A stretch of 64,000 bases of DNA from Actinoplanes italicus (GTDB lineage: Bacteria > Actinomycetota > Actinomycetes > Mycobacteriales > Micromonosporaceae), in assembly GCF_003001815.1 (NCBI RefSeq), contig NZ_PVMZ01000015.1, positions 1 to 64,000 on the forward strand. The letters run 5' to 3'. The position numbers and the translations under genes are program-made. Shown here in pieces: positions 7,282-17,563 of the stretch (position 1 is the stretch's first letter; every line of letters starts with the position of its first letter). The notes under the pieces are model-generated. The model saw only the letters and a program-made list of their open reading frames with translations, did no database searches and was not told the DNA's origin.

Positions 7282-8422
7282 CGAACCAGACGATCACGGC
7301 GGCGGCGACCACGACTGCTCCGACGGCGACCGGGATCACCCGCTTGTAGATCGAACCGCCCGCTACCGCGAGCAGATCGAGCGCCTCCGGCTCCTCGGAC
7401 TCGATGACCCGCGAGGTCGCCGAACCGGCGGAAGCACCGACGCCGGTCCCGGAAGCCGCGTTGCCTGCGGTGGGCGCGGAAGTCGCGGGCACGGAGGTGG
7501 CAGCGTCAGCGGCGGGCGCGGAGGAAGTTTCAACAGGCGCGGGGTCAGCGGTGGAAGCAGCAGCTGTGGTAGCCGCGACGGCTTCGGTGGCGGCCGTCAG
7601 GTCGGCGTCCGGGACGCGCAGCGGGGCCACCGGCTCGGGCGTGCCCTCGGCGGTCTCGATGCGCCCGGCGGCCGGTTCGACCTCACCGGCGGTGGGGTCG
7701 GGCACCACCACCGTGCTCGCCGCCTCGTCGGCGGCAGCGGCGGCGGACGGTGCCACCGCGCCGAGCGCAGCCGCGGTGGCCGGAGCGGTGGCGACCGCGG
7801 CGGCGGAGGCGGAGGCGTCAGCCGAGGGCGCGGCGGCCGATGCCGCGGGAGCCGCGCCGGCGCCGGAGACCGCGGAAGCCGCGCCGGAGCCGGAGGCAGC
7901 AGCCGGAGCCGGAACATCGGCGGCCGGAGCGGCGGCGGCGGCCGGAGCCGCGGCAGCAGGAACGGGAGCGGCCTCTTCAGTGGCCAGCTTCTTCTCGAGG
8001 TTGGCTACGAACTGGGCGAGCAGCTTCGACGACACCTCCTTGATCATTCCGCTGCCGAACTGGGCCAGCTTGCCGCTGATCTTCAGGTCGGTGTCGACGG
8101 AGACCTTGGTGGCGGACGGGCCCTCGGCGGCCAGGGAGGCGCTCACGACGGCCGCCGCGTTGCCGGCCGAGCGGGCGTCGCGGCCCTTGGCGTCGATGAC
8201 GGCGCGGTACGCGGTGTCGTCCTTCTCGGTGAACTGGGCCGTACCGGAGAACTCGGAGATCACCGGGCCTACCTTTACCTTCACCTTGCCCTTGTAGACC
8301 TCGCCCTCGACTCCGGTGAGCTGGGCGCCGGGCATGCACGGCGCGATGCCCTCCAGGTCGGTCAGCACCTGCCAGGCCCGGTCGATCGGGATCTGCACGA
8401 CGAATTCGTTGGTGATCTTCAC
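7268..8422 (-). CDS. coxG: CoxG-like SRPBCC protein with membrane anchor
   Basis: A 384-aa protein starting at GTG 8422, which overlaps the coxD stop (GTGA). Residues 1-150 form the CoxG SRPBCC domain (MKITNEFVVQIPIDRAWQVL, then LEGIAPCMPGAQLTGVEG), a hydrophobic-pocket fold. Residues about 155-350 are a low-complexity Ala/Pro/Ser/Glu linker. The C-terminus (about 360-384, KRVIPVAVGAVVVAAAVIVW) is one membrane helix. CoxG is known to link CO dehydrogenase to the membrane and its quinone pool. The tethered layout fits that role. Much longer than the minimal CoxG domain. Confidence 0.85.
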   Translation of the reverse strand: MKITNEFVVQIPIDRAWQVLTDLEGIAPCMPGAQLTGVEGEVYKGKVKVKVGPVISEFSGTAQFTEKDDTAYRAVIDAKGRDARSAGNAAAVVSASLAAEGPSATKVSVDTDLKISGKLAQFGSGMIKEVSSKLLAQFVANLEKKLATEEAAPVPAAAAPAAAAAPAADVPAPAAASGSGAASAVSGAGAAPAASAAAPSADASASAAAVATAPATAAALGAVAPSAAAAADEAASTVVVPDPTAGEVEPAAGRIETAEGTPEPVAPLRVPDADLTAATEAVAATTAAASTADPAPVETSSAPAADAATSVPATSAPTAGNAASGTGVGASAGSATSRVIESEEPEALDLLAVAGGSIYKRVIPVAVGAVVVAAAVIVWFVARG

Positions 8423-9291
8423 AGGGGGCTCTCCAAACGGGCGGCCTCGGCGACCGTGACCCGGTCGTCGGGGGTCTTGGCGATGGTGCCGATGGTGCGC
8501 AGGACGTCGCCGGCGGCCAGTTCGGTGACGCCGAGGGCGGCGAGCGCGGAGACCCAGTCGATGGTCTCGGCCAGGCCGGGCGCCTTGTCCAGCTCGAGCC
8601 TGCGGGTCCGGCCGATGAACTCGGTGGCGTCGCGGATCAGCGGCGCGGAGGCGCCGGGAACGGACCGCCGCACGATCGCGGCCGCCTGCTCCGGTGACGG
8701 GAATTCGATCCAGTGGTAGAGGCAGCGGCGGCGCAGCGCGTCGTGCAGGTCGCGGCTGCGGTTGGAGGTGAGCACCACGATCGGCGGCCGGGTGGCGGCG
8801 AAGGTGCCCAGCTCGGGGATGGTGACGGCGGCCTCGCCGAGGAACTCGAACAGCAGCGCCTCGAACTCGTCGTCGGCCCGGTCGATCTCGTCGATCAACA
8901 GCACCGGCGGGGTGGGCCCGTCGTATCGGACGGCGCGCAGGATCGGCCGTTCCAGCAGGAAGTCGTCGGTGAACAACGACGAGTCGTCCGACGCCAGACC
9001 GAGCCGGATGTGCAGGAGCTGGCGCTGGTAGTTCCACTCGTACAGGGCCTCGCCGGCGGTCAGGCCCTCGTAGCACTGCAGCCGGATGAACGGCGTGTCC
9101 AGCGCCTGGGCCAGCGCCTTCGCGGCGGCCGTCTTGCCGACGCCGGGCTCGCCCTCGAGCAGCAGCGGCTTGCCGAGGCGCAGGGCCAGGAAGACGGCCA
9201 TGGCCAGGCCGTCGTCGGCCAGGTAGTCGACGGCGTCCAGTCGCTGAACGACCTCTTCAGGAGACTGGACGATCTGTTCAGGAGTGTTCAT
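8419..9291 (-). CDS. coxD: CoxD-like MoxR-family AAA+ ATPase
   Basis: A 290-aa AAA+ ATPase. Walker A is GEPGVGKTAAAKAL (about 46-60), Walker B LLIDEIDRAD (about 130-140), and LTSNRSRDL fits sensor 1. MoxR ATPases act as chaperones. CoxD is required to insert copper and sulfur into the CO dehydrogenase active site, working with VWA proteins such as CoxE two genes downstream. I prefer ATG 9291; an in-frame TTG at 9297 adds two residues. The 5' end overlaps the mocA-like gene and the stop overlaps coxG by 4 bp, so translation is probably coupled. Confidence 0.88.
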   Translation of the reverse strand: MNTPEQIVQSPEEVVQRLDAVDYLADDGLAMAVFLALRLGKPLLLEGEPGVGKTAAAKALAQALDTPFIRLQCYEGLTAGEALYEWNYQRQLLHIRLGLASDDSSLFTDDFLLERPILRAVRYDGPTPPVLLIDEIDRADDEFEALLFEFLGEAAVTIPELGTFAATRPPIVVLTSNRSRDLHDALRRRCLYHWIEFPSPEQAAAIVRRSVPGASAPLIRDATEFIGRTRRLELDKAPGLAETIDWVSALAALGVTELAAGDVLRTIGTIAKTPDDRVTVAEAARLESPL

Positions 9292-9850
9292 TCGCAATGA
9301 GCCGCTCGTAATCTTCCACGGTGTCCACGTCGATCGGCACGGTACCGGCGGTGGCGATCTCGGTCACCGGGTACCGCCCGGAGTGCAGCAGCTTCCACAC
9401 CGCCTTGTCGCCGTGCAGGGTCGCCAGCTCGTCGAACACGGGCCGGCGGAACTGGAACGGATGTCCCAGCCCGTCGGCGTAGCGACATACCCCGATCGGT
9501 GCGTCTATCAACGCCACCCGCCGCACGTCGAACGGCGAGACGAGCGGCTGGTCACCGAGCAGCAGCACCAGGCGATCCGTTTCGATGTGCGGGATCGCCG
9601 ACCGGATCGACGAACCGCAGCCGGACGCGAACGAAGGGTTCTCGATCACCCGTACGCCGGAGAGGTCGACCTTGTCCTTGATCTCCGCGGCCGATCCGCC
9701 CAGGGTGACCACCAGATCGTCGAGGTGACAGGACCGGGCCATGTCCAGGGTGGCGTCGAGCAGGGTCCGGCCGCGGAACGGCAGCAGCTGCTTCGCCTCC
9801 CCCAGGCGGCGGGACCCACCCGCGGCGAGGACCAGTCCCGTGACGGTCAT
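9278..9850 (-). CDS. Molybdenum cofactor cytidylyltransferase-like (MocA family)
   Basis: A 190-aa nucleotidyltransferase of the MobA/MocA group. The N-terminal VLAAGGSRRLGEAKQLLPFR is the nucleotide-binding signature, with LLLGDQPLV for metal binding near residue 97 and GHPFQFRR near 130. MocA enzymes add CMP to molybdopterin to make the cytosine dinucleotide cofactor used by CO dehydrogenase, so the operon context matches. It overlaps coxD at its 3' end and lies 13 bp behind the XdhC-YHS gene. Confidence 0.85.
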   Translation of the reverse strand: MTVTGLVLAAGGSRRLGEAKQLLPFRGRTLLDATLDMARSCHLDDLVVTLGGSAAEIKDKVDLSGVRVIENPSFASGCGSSIRSAIPHIETDRLVLLLGDQPLVSPFDVRRVALIDAPIGVCRYADGLGHPFQFRRPVFDELATLHGDKAVWKLLHSGRYPVTEIATAGTVPIDVDTVEDYERLIANEHS

Positions 9851-9863
9851 TCTCGGTCGACGC

Positions 9864-10862
9864 TCATGCCCGGTCGCGGATGTATTTCTTCTTGCAGCCG
9901 GGACAGCAGAACCAGAAGTCCTCGCCGTCGATCACAGCGTGGTGGGTGTCCGGTCCGATCACGACGGTCATGCCGCAGATCGGGTCGATCGCGGTGGCGG
10001 CGGGCGTCTCGGAAGAGAGATCGGGAACCGGGGAAGGCGTGAACGTGGCCGGCCCGACGGGCAGGGCCGGGCCGGCCACGAACTCTGGCTCGGCCTTGGC
10101 GAAGGCGGCGGCCTCGGCGTGCGAGGCGGCGGCGGCCTTCTTGACGGCCGCCGGGGCGGACAGGCCACCCGTGCGCATCTCACGGACGATCTCCGCCAAG
10201 ACCGAAAGTGCGATTTCCTTGGGCGTACGGGCACCGATGTCGATTCCGGCGTGGGGCCGGATCCGGGCGCGCTCGTCAGCGGTGAGGCCCATGGCATCGA
10301 GCAGGATGGCCGACCGCGTGTGACTGGCGACCAGCGCGATCAGCCTGACCCCGGCATCGAGCGCGGCCCGGACGGCGCGTTCCTCGTCACGGCCCAGCCC
10401 GGCCACGACGACCGCCGTGACACCGTCGTAGGCGCCGGTCACCTCGAAGTCGAGGAACCCGGCCAGCTCGGTGACCGCCCGGCTGATCGGGCTGTCACCG
10501 GCCACCCCGACCAGCGGCTTCGGCAGCACCGGTCGCAGGAAGATCTCGATCGCCCCGCCGGAGTGGCAGGGATTGACGACGACGAGCGCGCCGGGCGTCT
10601 CAGGGAACTCGGCCGAGTCCTCGGGCAGCACCCGCAGCAGCATGGAGTTGCCGTCGCGCAGCGTGTCCATGGCCGCGGCACGCACCGACGTCTCCGCGCA
10701 GACCCCGCCGACGAAGCCCTCGATGGACCCGTCGGCGAGGATCACCGCGTCGTCGCCGGCCCGGGCGGAGGTGGGTTCCTGCGCCCGGACCACGGTGGCG
10801 TGCACGAACGGCCGTCGTGCCGCGGTCAGCTCCCGCGCCCGCTCGGCGGTGCTCGTCGTCAT
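9864..10862 (-). CDS. XdhC/CoxF-type maturation protein fused to a YHS metal domain
   Basis: A 332-aa protein. The N-terminal XdhC/CoxI segment (about residues 1-95, VGGVCAETSV and NPCHSGGAIEIFLRP) and a Rossmann-like domain (about 110-230, ending RIRPHAGIDIGARTPKEIAL) match proteins that handle the molybdenum cofactor and its sulfur. A linker then leads to a C-terminal YHS domain (about 291-332, DPICGMTV ... FWFCCPGCKKKYI), a Cys-rich metal-binding fold common in copper and heavy-metal proteins. Between coxL and mocA, it sits where CoxF is expected. The YHS module suggests metal delivery to the Mo-Cu site; that is inference. GTG 10865 is an alternative start. Confidence 0.8.
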   Translation of the reverse strand: MTTSTAERARELTAARRPFVHATVVRAQEPTSARAGDDAVILADGSIEGFVGGVCAETSVRAAAMDTLRDGNSMLLRVLPEDSAEFPETPGALVVVNPCHSGGAIEIFLRPVLPKPLVGVAGDSPISRAVTELAGFLDFEVTGAYDGVTAVVVAGLGRDEERAVRAALDAGVRLIALVASHTRSAILLDAMGLTADERARIRPHAGIDIGARTPKEIALSVLAEIVREMRTGGLSAPAAVKKAAAASHAEAAAFAKAEPEFVAGPALPVGPATFTPSPVPDLSSETPAATAIDPICGMTVVIGPDTHHAVIDGEDFWFCCPGCKKKYIRDRA

Positions 10863-10922
10863 CACGTACTCCCAAAGGGTTCTGCGTACGGGGTCCGGGC
10901 CCGGACCCCGAACGCCGGCGGA

Positions 10923-13312
<2,390 letters not shown>

Positions 13313-13316
<4 letters not shown>

Positions 13317-13804
13317 TGGGCCGACACCTCCTCCTGGGCCGAAGAAGCCTCGTGAACCGCGGCCCAGCGGACCGAGCGGATGATCGAGGAGTAACCGGTG
13401 CAGCGGCAGATCTGGCCGGAGATGGCCTCGCGGATCTCGCCCTCGGTCGGGTCCGGGTTCTTGTCGAGCAGCGCCCGGCAGGTCATCAGCATGCCCGGCG
13501 TGCAGAAACCGCACTGCAGGCCGTGGCACTGCCGGAAGCCCTCCTGGATCGGGTCCAGCTCGGCGCCGTTGGCGAGGCCCTCGACGGTACGGACCTCGTG
13601 GCCGCCGGCCATCGCGGCGAGCACGGTGCACGACTTGACGGGCTCGCCGTCCAGCCACACCACGCAGACGCCGCAGTTGCTGGTGTCGCAGCCCCAGTGG
13701 GTGCCGGTGAGGCCGAGCACGTCGCGCAGGAAGTGCACGAGCAGCATGCGGCCTTCGATCTCACGGGTGTACTCGGTCCCGTTGACGGTCATCGTGACCT
13801 GCAT
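13313..13804 (-). CDS. coxS: Carbon monoxide dehydrogenase small subunit, [2Fe-2S]
   Basis: A 163-aa iron-sulfur subunit carrying electrons from the Mo site to FAD. The plant-type [2Fe-2S] ligands are in CDTSNCGVCVVWLDGEPVKSC (residues about 43-63). The second cluster is in CGFCTPGM (about 102-109) and CRCTGYSSI (about 134-142). All eight Cys are present. It lies between coxM (4-bp gap) and coxL (4-bp overlap). Confidence 0.95.
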
Positions 13805-13808
13805 GAGT

Positions 13809-14684
13809 TCAGCTCCTCGCCCGTTCCACAGCCTTGCGCAGGGTGCGCCGGGTCAGCTCGTCCGCCAGGTGGCGCTTGTAGTCCGCGCTGCCGCGGGTGT
13901 CGGTGGCCGGGTCGCAGCTGCGCGCCGCGATCGCGCCGGCCAGCTCGAACAGGCTCTCGTCGGGCTCGTGCCCGCGCAGCGCCGCCGAGATCTCCGGGAT
14001 ACCCGTGGTGTTGGGACCGACCGCGGCCAGGCCCACCCGGGCGTCGACGATCCGTCCCTGGTCGAGCCACACGGCCGCACCGGCGGAGACGACGGCCCAG
14101 TCACCGGCACGGCGCTCGACCTTGGCGTACGCGCTCCCGACCTTGAAGCTCTTCCGGGGGATCCGGATCTCGGTCAGGATCTCGTTGTCCGCGACGGCCG
14201 TCTCGTAGGGGCCGACGTGGAACTCCTCCATGGTGACGACCCGCTCCGAGCCGCCCGGCCCCCGGATGACGCAGCTGGCGTCCAGGGTCGTGCACACCGC
14301 CGACAGGTCCTCGGACGGGTCCGCCTGGCACAGCGAACCGCCGAGCGTGCCCCGGTTGCGCACGATCGGGTCGGCGATCACCTTCTCCGCATCGGCGAAG
14401 ATCGGGAACACACCGGCCAGGACATCCGATTCCAGCAGCTCACGATGCCGGGTCATGGCCCCGATCCGCACCTCGTCGTCGCTGAGCCTGATGTAGCCGA
14501 GCTCGGCGTGCAGATCGTTGATGTCGATGAGATATTCAAAGTTGGCGAGCCGGAGCTTCATCATCGGCAGCAGGCTGTGGCCCCCGGCCACCAGCCGCGC
14601 CGAACTGCCCAGACGTTCCAACAGTCCAATGGCTTGGTCCACGCTTGTGGCACGTTCGTATTCGAACGGAGCCGGCACCTGCAC
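13809..14684 (-). CDS. coxM: Carbon monoxide dehydrogenase medium subunit, FAD-binding
   Basis: A 291-aa flavoprotein subunit. FAD contacts are visible in VAGGHSLLPMMKLRL (about 30-47) and TLGGSLCQADPSEDL (about 112-126). GTG 14684 is chosen because a GGGAGG ribosome-binding site lies 6 bases upstream. It is first in the operon, so the main cox promoter should be in the 120 bp before it, shared with the divergent XdhC gene. There GTCAAC and GTTGAC form a spaced inverted repeat. Confidence 0.95.
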   Translation of the reverse strand: MQVPAPFEYERATSVDQAIGLLERLGSSARLVAGGHSLLPMMKLRLANFEYLIDINDLHAELGYIRLSDDEVRIGAMTRHRELLESDVLAGVFPIFADAEKVIADPIVRNRGTLGGSLCQADPSEDLSAVCTTLDASCVIRGPGGSERVVTMEEFHVGPYETAVADNEILTEIRIPRKSFKVGSAYAKVERRAGDWAVVSAGAAVWLDQGRIVDARVGLAAVGPNTTGIPEISAALRGHEPDESLFELAGAIAARSCDPATDTRGSADYKRHLADELTRRTLRKAVERARS

Positions 14685-14804
14685 CCTGTACCTCCCGTGA
14701 AGTCGCGCAGACCCTTTCGCCCTCGACGTCCAATGTCAACAGCGACCTAAGCGAAGTCTTAACTCGTCGTTGACGATCCTCCGATGATCGCGGAAGGTGC
14801 CGGT

Positions 14805-15857
14805 ATGCGCGAGATCGTTGACGGCCTGCTGGCCTGGCGCGCCGCGGGCGTCTCCTTCGCCGTGGCGACCGTGGTGCACACCTGGCGGTCGGCGCCCCGG
14901 CAGCCCGGCGCTGCGATGGCCGTCAACGAGCACGGCGAGGTCATCGGCAGCGTCTCCGGCGGCTGCGTCGAGGGCGCGGTCTACGCGGCCGCCCAAGAGG
15001 TCATCGACTTCAAGAAGGCGCAGACGCATACGTACGGGGTGAGCGACGGCGACGCGTTCGAGGTGGGTCTGACCTGCGGCGGGACGATCGAAGTGATGAT
15101 CCAGCCGGACGTCGCCCTGACCGCGCTCGACGATCTGCTGGCCGCCGTCGCGGCGGGCCGCCCGGTAGCCACCGTCTCACTGCCCGACGCTCAGCTCGTG
15201 GTCTGGCCGGACCGTGTCGAGGGCACACTCGGTGACGCCGAGCTGGACCGGATCGCCGGCGAGCAGGCGCGCGGCCTGCTGGCCCACGGCCGCAGCGCGA
15301 TCGTCACCGCCTGCGAACGCGAGGTCTTCGTCCAGTCCTGGGCCGCGCCCGCCCGCATGATCGTCTTCGGGGCCATCGACTTCGCCGCGGCCGTGGCCCG
15401 GATCGGCAAGTTCCTCGGCTACCAGGTCACCGTCTGCGACGCCCGCGGAGTCTTCGCCACACCGGCCCGCTTCCCGGACGCCGACGAGGTCGTCGTCGAA
15501 TGGCCGCACCGCTATCTCTCGTCGACGCCGGTGGACGAGCGCACCGTGCTGTGCGTACTCACCCACGACCCGAAGTTCGACATCCCGCTGCTGCAGGTCG
15601 CCCTGACCACACCGGCCCGCTACATCGGCGCCATGGGCAGCCGCCGCACCTGCGAGGACCGCCTGAGCCGCCTCCGGTCAGCCGGAGTCTCCGAGGAGGC
15701 GTTGTCCCGCTTGCACGCCCCGATCGGCCTGGACCTGGGAGCTCGCACCCCGGAGGAGACAGCGGTCGCCATCGCGGCCGAGATAGTGGCCGTCTCCTGG
15801 GGCGGCTCGGGCGCCCCGCTGAGCGGCCTGACCGCCCCCATCCACGGCCCCGCATAG
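14805..15857 (+). CDS. XdhC/CoxI family maturation protein
   Basis: A 350-aa XdhC-family protein. The XdhC_CoxI domain is at about 15-80 (FAVATVVHTWRSAPRQPGAA, SVSGGCVEGAV, LTCGGTIEVMIQP) and a Rossmann domain at about 185-335 (IGAMGSRRTCEDRL, then PIGLDLGARTPEETA). XdhC proteins bind molybdenum cofactor and prepare it for insertion. ATG 14805 has a GGAAGG site 7 bases upstream; an in-frame ATG at 14784 lacks one. Divergent from coxM. Unlike the XdhC copy inside the operon, it has no YHS domain and a complete N-terminal Cys motif, so the two copies may have split tasks. Confidence 0.88.
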   Translation: MREIVDGLLAWRAAGVSFAVATVVHTWRSAPRQPGAAMAVNEHGEVIGSVSGGCVEGAVYAAAQEVIDFKKAQTHTYGVSDGDAFEVGLTCGGTIEVMIQPDVALTALDDLLAAVAAGRPVATVSLPDAQLVVWPDRVEGTLGDAELDRIAGEQARGLLAHGRSAIVTACEREVFVQSWAAPARMIVFGAIDFAAAVARIGKFLGYQVTVCDARGVFATPARFPDADEVVVEWPHRYLSSTPVDERTVLCVLTHDPKFDIPLLQVALTTPARYIGAMGSRRTCEDRLSRLRSAGVSEEALSRLHAPIGLDLGARTPEETAVAIAAEIVAVSWGGSGAPLSGLTAPIHGPA

Positions 15858-15930
15858 ACCCGCGCGCCGTACTCGGACAGGCTCGGCCTGCGCCAGGTAC
15901 CGCCGGCGGCCCCGCGGCGCGAGCCGTACG

Positions 15931-16740
15931 TCAGGCCTGTTCTGGAGTGGCCGTTACGCGCGTGGGCGACGGCTGGCGCTCCTCCGAGCCGGCCGTGGTC
16001 CACCAGGTGACGATGCGGTCGACGACCGGGGCGGGCCTGCGGGCCCAGCCGATGTGGTCGTTGCTGCCGCCCGGCGGTACGTCGGCGTGCCGGTAGTGCC
16101 AGACGGTCGTCGACGACGGGTCGAACAGGGCAGCCGCGAAGGACTCGACCGACGCCGGCGGGGCGAGGCGGTCGCCCTCCAAGGCCACGATCAGCGACGG
16201 AGTGCGGACCGGCTCCGGTGACGGGAACGGGGTACGGCCGGTCAGTGCCATCCGGGCCCACTCGCGCATCAGGGTGCGGGCGCCGGGACCGCCGAAGGCC
16301 GGCTTGGGCAGGTGACCGAAGAACGCGGTCAGCGCCGGAATGATGAGGCCGGCCTGGATCACCAGGGGCAGGCCGGCGAACGGGTAGTGCCGGTGGTACG
16401 GCAGGGCGCCGCCGACGGTGACGACGCCGTCCGCGGGCACGTGGCCGAGCTGGTGCCCGACCGCGAGCTGGGCACCGAGGCTGTGGCCGAGGAGGATGAC
16501 CGGCCGATCCGGCACCTCGGCACGGGCCGCGACGACCGCTCGGGCGAGCACGTCGATCTCGTCGCCGTACGACCAGTCGTTGTCGCGGGAGGCGGGCGGC
16601 TCGCCGGGTTCGAACCCGCGCCGGGGCAGTGCCCGGGCAGCCCAGCCACGGGCCTCGAACTCCTCGACGAGCGGCCGGTAGTAGCGGGAACCGATCCCCA
16701 TGGCGGAGGACACGAGCACGAGTGGGGCTGGCTGCGTCAT
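15931..16740 (-). CDS. Alpha/beta hydrolase
   Basis: A 269-aa alpha/beta hydrolase without signal peptide. The nucleophile elbow is GHSLG (about 85-89), and the catalytic His is probably in GGSNDHIGW (about 226). The N-terminal SSAMGIGSRYYRPLVEEFEARG resembles serine aminopeptidase-like or predicted alpha/beta hydrolases (YbfF/UCP037442 type). Substrate unknown. It is convergent with the XdhC gene and separated from csoR by a short-repeat tract. Confidence 0.82.
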   Translation of the reverse strand: MTQPAPLVLVSSAMGIGSRYYRPLVEEFEARGWAARALPRRGFEPGEPPASRDNDWSYGDEIDVLARAVVAARAEVPDRPVILLGHSLGAQLAVGHQLGHVPADGVVTVGGALPYHRHYPFAGLPLVIQAGLIIPALTAFFGHLPKPAFGGPGARTLMREWARMALTGRTPFPSPEPVRTPSLIVALEGDRLAPPASVESFAAALFDPSSTTVWHYRHADVPPGGSNDHIGWARRPAPVVDRIVTWWTTAGSEERQPSPTRVTATPEQA

Positions 16741-16822
16741 TTCCGTCCTTCGTCCACGGGTTACCGACCGGTATCCAGCACTCTTCGGCGGCCGTCACCC
16801 GTCAGACAAGAGGTTATGAGCC

Positions 16823-16920
16823 AGATCACCGCAGCCAGATCACCGCAGCCGGTTCACCGCAGCCAGTTCACCGCAGCCAGTTCACCGCAGCCGGTTCACC
16901 GCAGCCGGTTCACCCCCGCT
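16823..16920. repeat. 14-bp tandem repeat, about 6.5 copies
   Basis: Seven contiguous 14-base units beginning at 16823, of the form RGWTCACCGCAGCC; the last is degenerate. The array runs into the 3' end of csoR, supplying its TGA stop (16910-16912). Confidence 0.85.
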
Positions 16921-17206
16921 TCATGAGCCGGCCCACGGCGGCCATCAGCTCGGAGGCCATCTCGTCGGCGCGGCCCTCCTTGGCGCCCTCGTGCATGCAG
17001 TGCCGGGCATGGCCGTCCATCAGACCGAGCGCGACCTTGTCGAGGGCGGCCTGGATGGCGGAGATCTGAGTGAGGATGTCGATGCAGTAGCGGTCCTCGT
17101 CGACCATCCGCTCGATGCCGCGCACCTGGCCCTCGATGCGGCGCAGTCGCGACTGCAGGTTGTCCTTGGTGGCCGTGTATCCGCGGGTCGGGGCGGGGTT
17201 GGTCAT
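16910..17206 (-). CDS. csoR: Copper-sensing transcriptional repressor CsoR
   Basis: A 98-aa all-helical CsoR/RcnR-family repressor. The Cu(I) ligands Cys41, His66 and Cys70 (RYCIDILTQ, DGHARHC) keep the 25- and 4-residue spacing of the known copper sensors. The DNA-binding LQSRLRRIEGQVRGIERMV segment is intact. Copper binding should release it from DNA. It is divergent from copZ-copA, and two GC-rich palindromes lie between, one next to each gene, implying control of itself and of the copper operon. ATG 17206 is chosen over 17215 from the family N-terminus. Confidence 0.93.
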   Translation of the reverse strand: MTNPAPTRGYTATKDNLQSRLRRIEGQVRGIERMVDEDRYCIDILTQISAIQAALDKVALGLMDGHARHCMHEGAKEGRADEMASELMAAVGRLMKRG

Positions 17207-17221
17207 GCCCGCCATGCTACA

Positions 17222-17236
17222 ACCCCCCGGGGGTAT
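17222..17236. promoter_or_regulatory. CsoR-type operator near csoR
   Basis: ACCCCCCGGGGGTAT, a G/C-tract pseudo-palindrome of the kind bound by CsoR, 16 bp upstream of the csoR start codon. Confidence 0.55.
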
Positions 17237-17295
17237 CACCCGGTCCGCGGAGGATTCCGCCGCGCCTGACCACCGGGATTCGCGACGGGTGGTGG

Positions 17296-17312
17296 ATACC
17301 CCTACCGGGTAT
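17296..17312. promoter_or_regulatory. CsoR-type operator near copZ
   Basis: ATACCC-CTACC-GGGTAT, a perfect 6-bp inverted repeat with a 5-base centre, 38 bp upstream of the copZ start. It matches the ATACCC/GGGTAT logic of known CsoR boxes. Confidence 0.7.
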
Positions 17313-17350
17313 GTGTATCGTGGAGTCGACACCGAACGAAGGGAACCACC

Positions 17351-17563
17351 ATGCAGACCACGACCTACCCCGTCACCGGCATGACCTGCGGCCACTGCGC
17401 GAACTCGGTGACCGCCGAGGTCTCCCGCATCCCGGGTGTCAGCGACGTCGCGGTCGATCTCGCCGGCGGCACGGTCACCTTCGCCTCGGCGGCTCCCGTC
17501 GACCGCGAGGCCGTGCGCGCCGCCGTGGACGAGGCGGGATACGAGCTGGGGGACGCCTCGTGA
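17351..17563 (+). CDS. copZ: Copper chaperone CopZ (HMA domain)
   Basis: A 70-aa single heavy-metal-associated domain. The metal site is MTCGHC (Cys13, Cys16). It carries Cu(I) in the cytoplasm and passes it to the CopA ATPase encoded two genes downstream. Its TGA stop overlaps the GTG of the next gene, so the operon is translationally coupled. Confidence 0.93.
   Translation: MQTTTYPVTGMTCGHCANSVTAEVSRIPGVSDVAVDLAGGTVTFASAAPVDREAVRAAVDEAGYELGDAS

Noticed and set aside
16823..16920. Possible CRISPR array or attachment site
   Set aside because: Contiguous 14-mers without spacers, no integrase or tRNA nearby; a simple tandem repeat.
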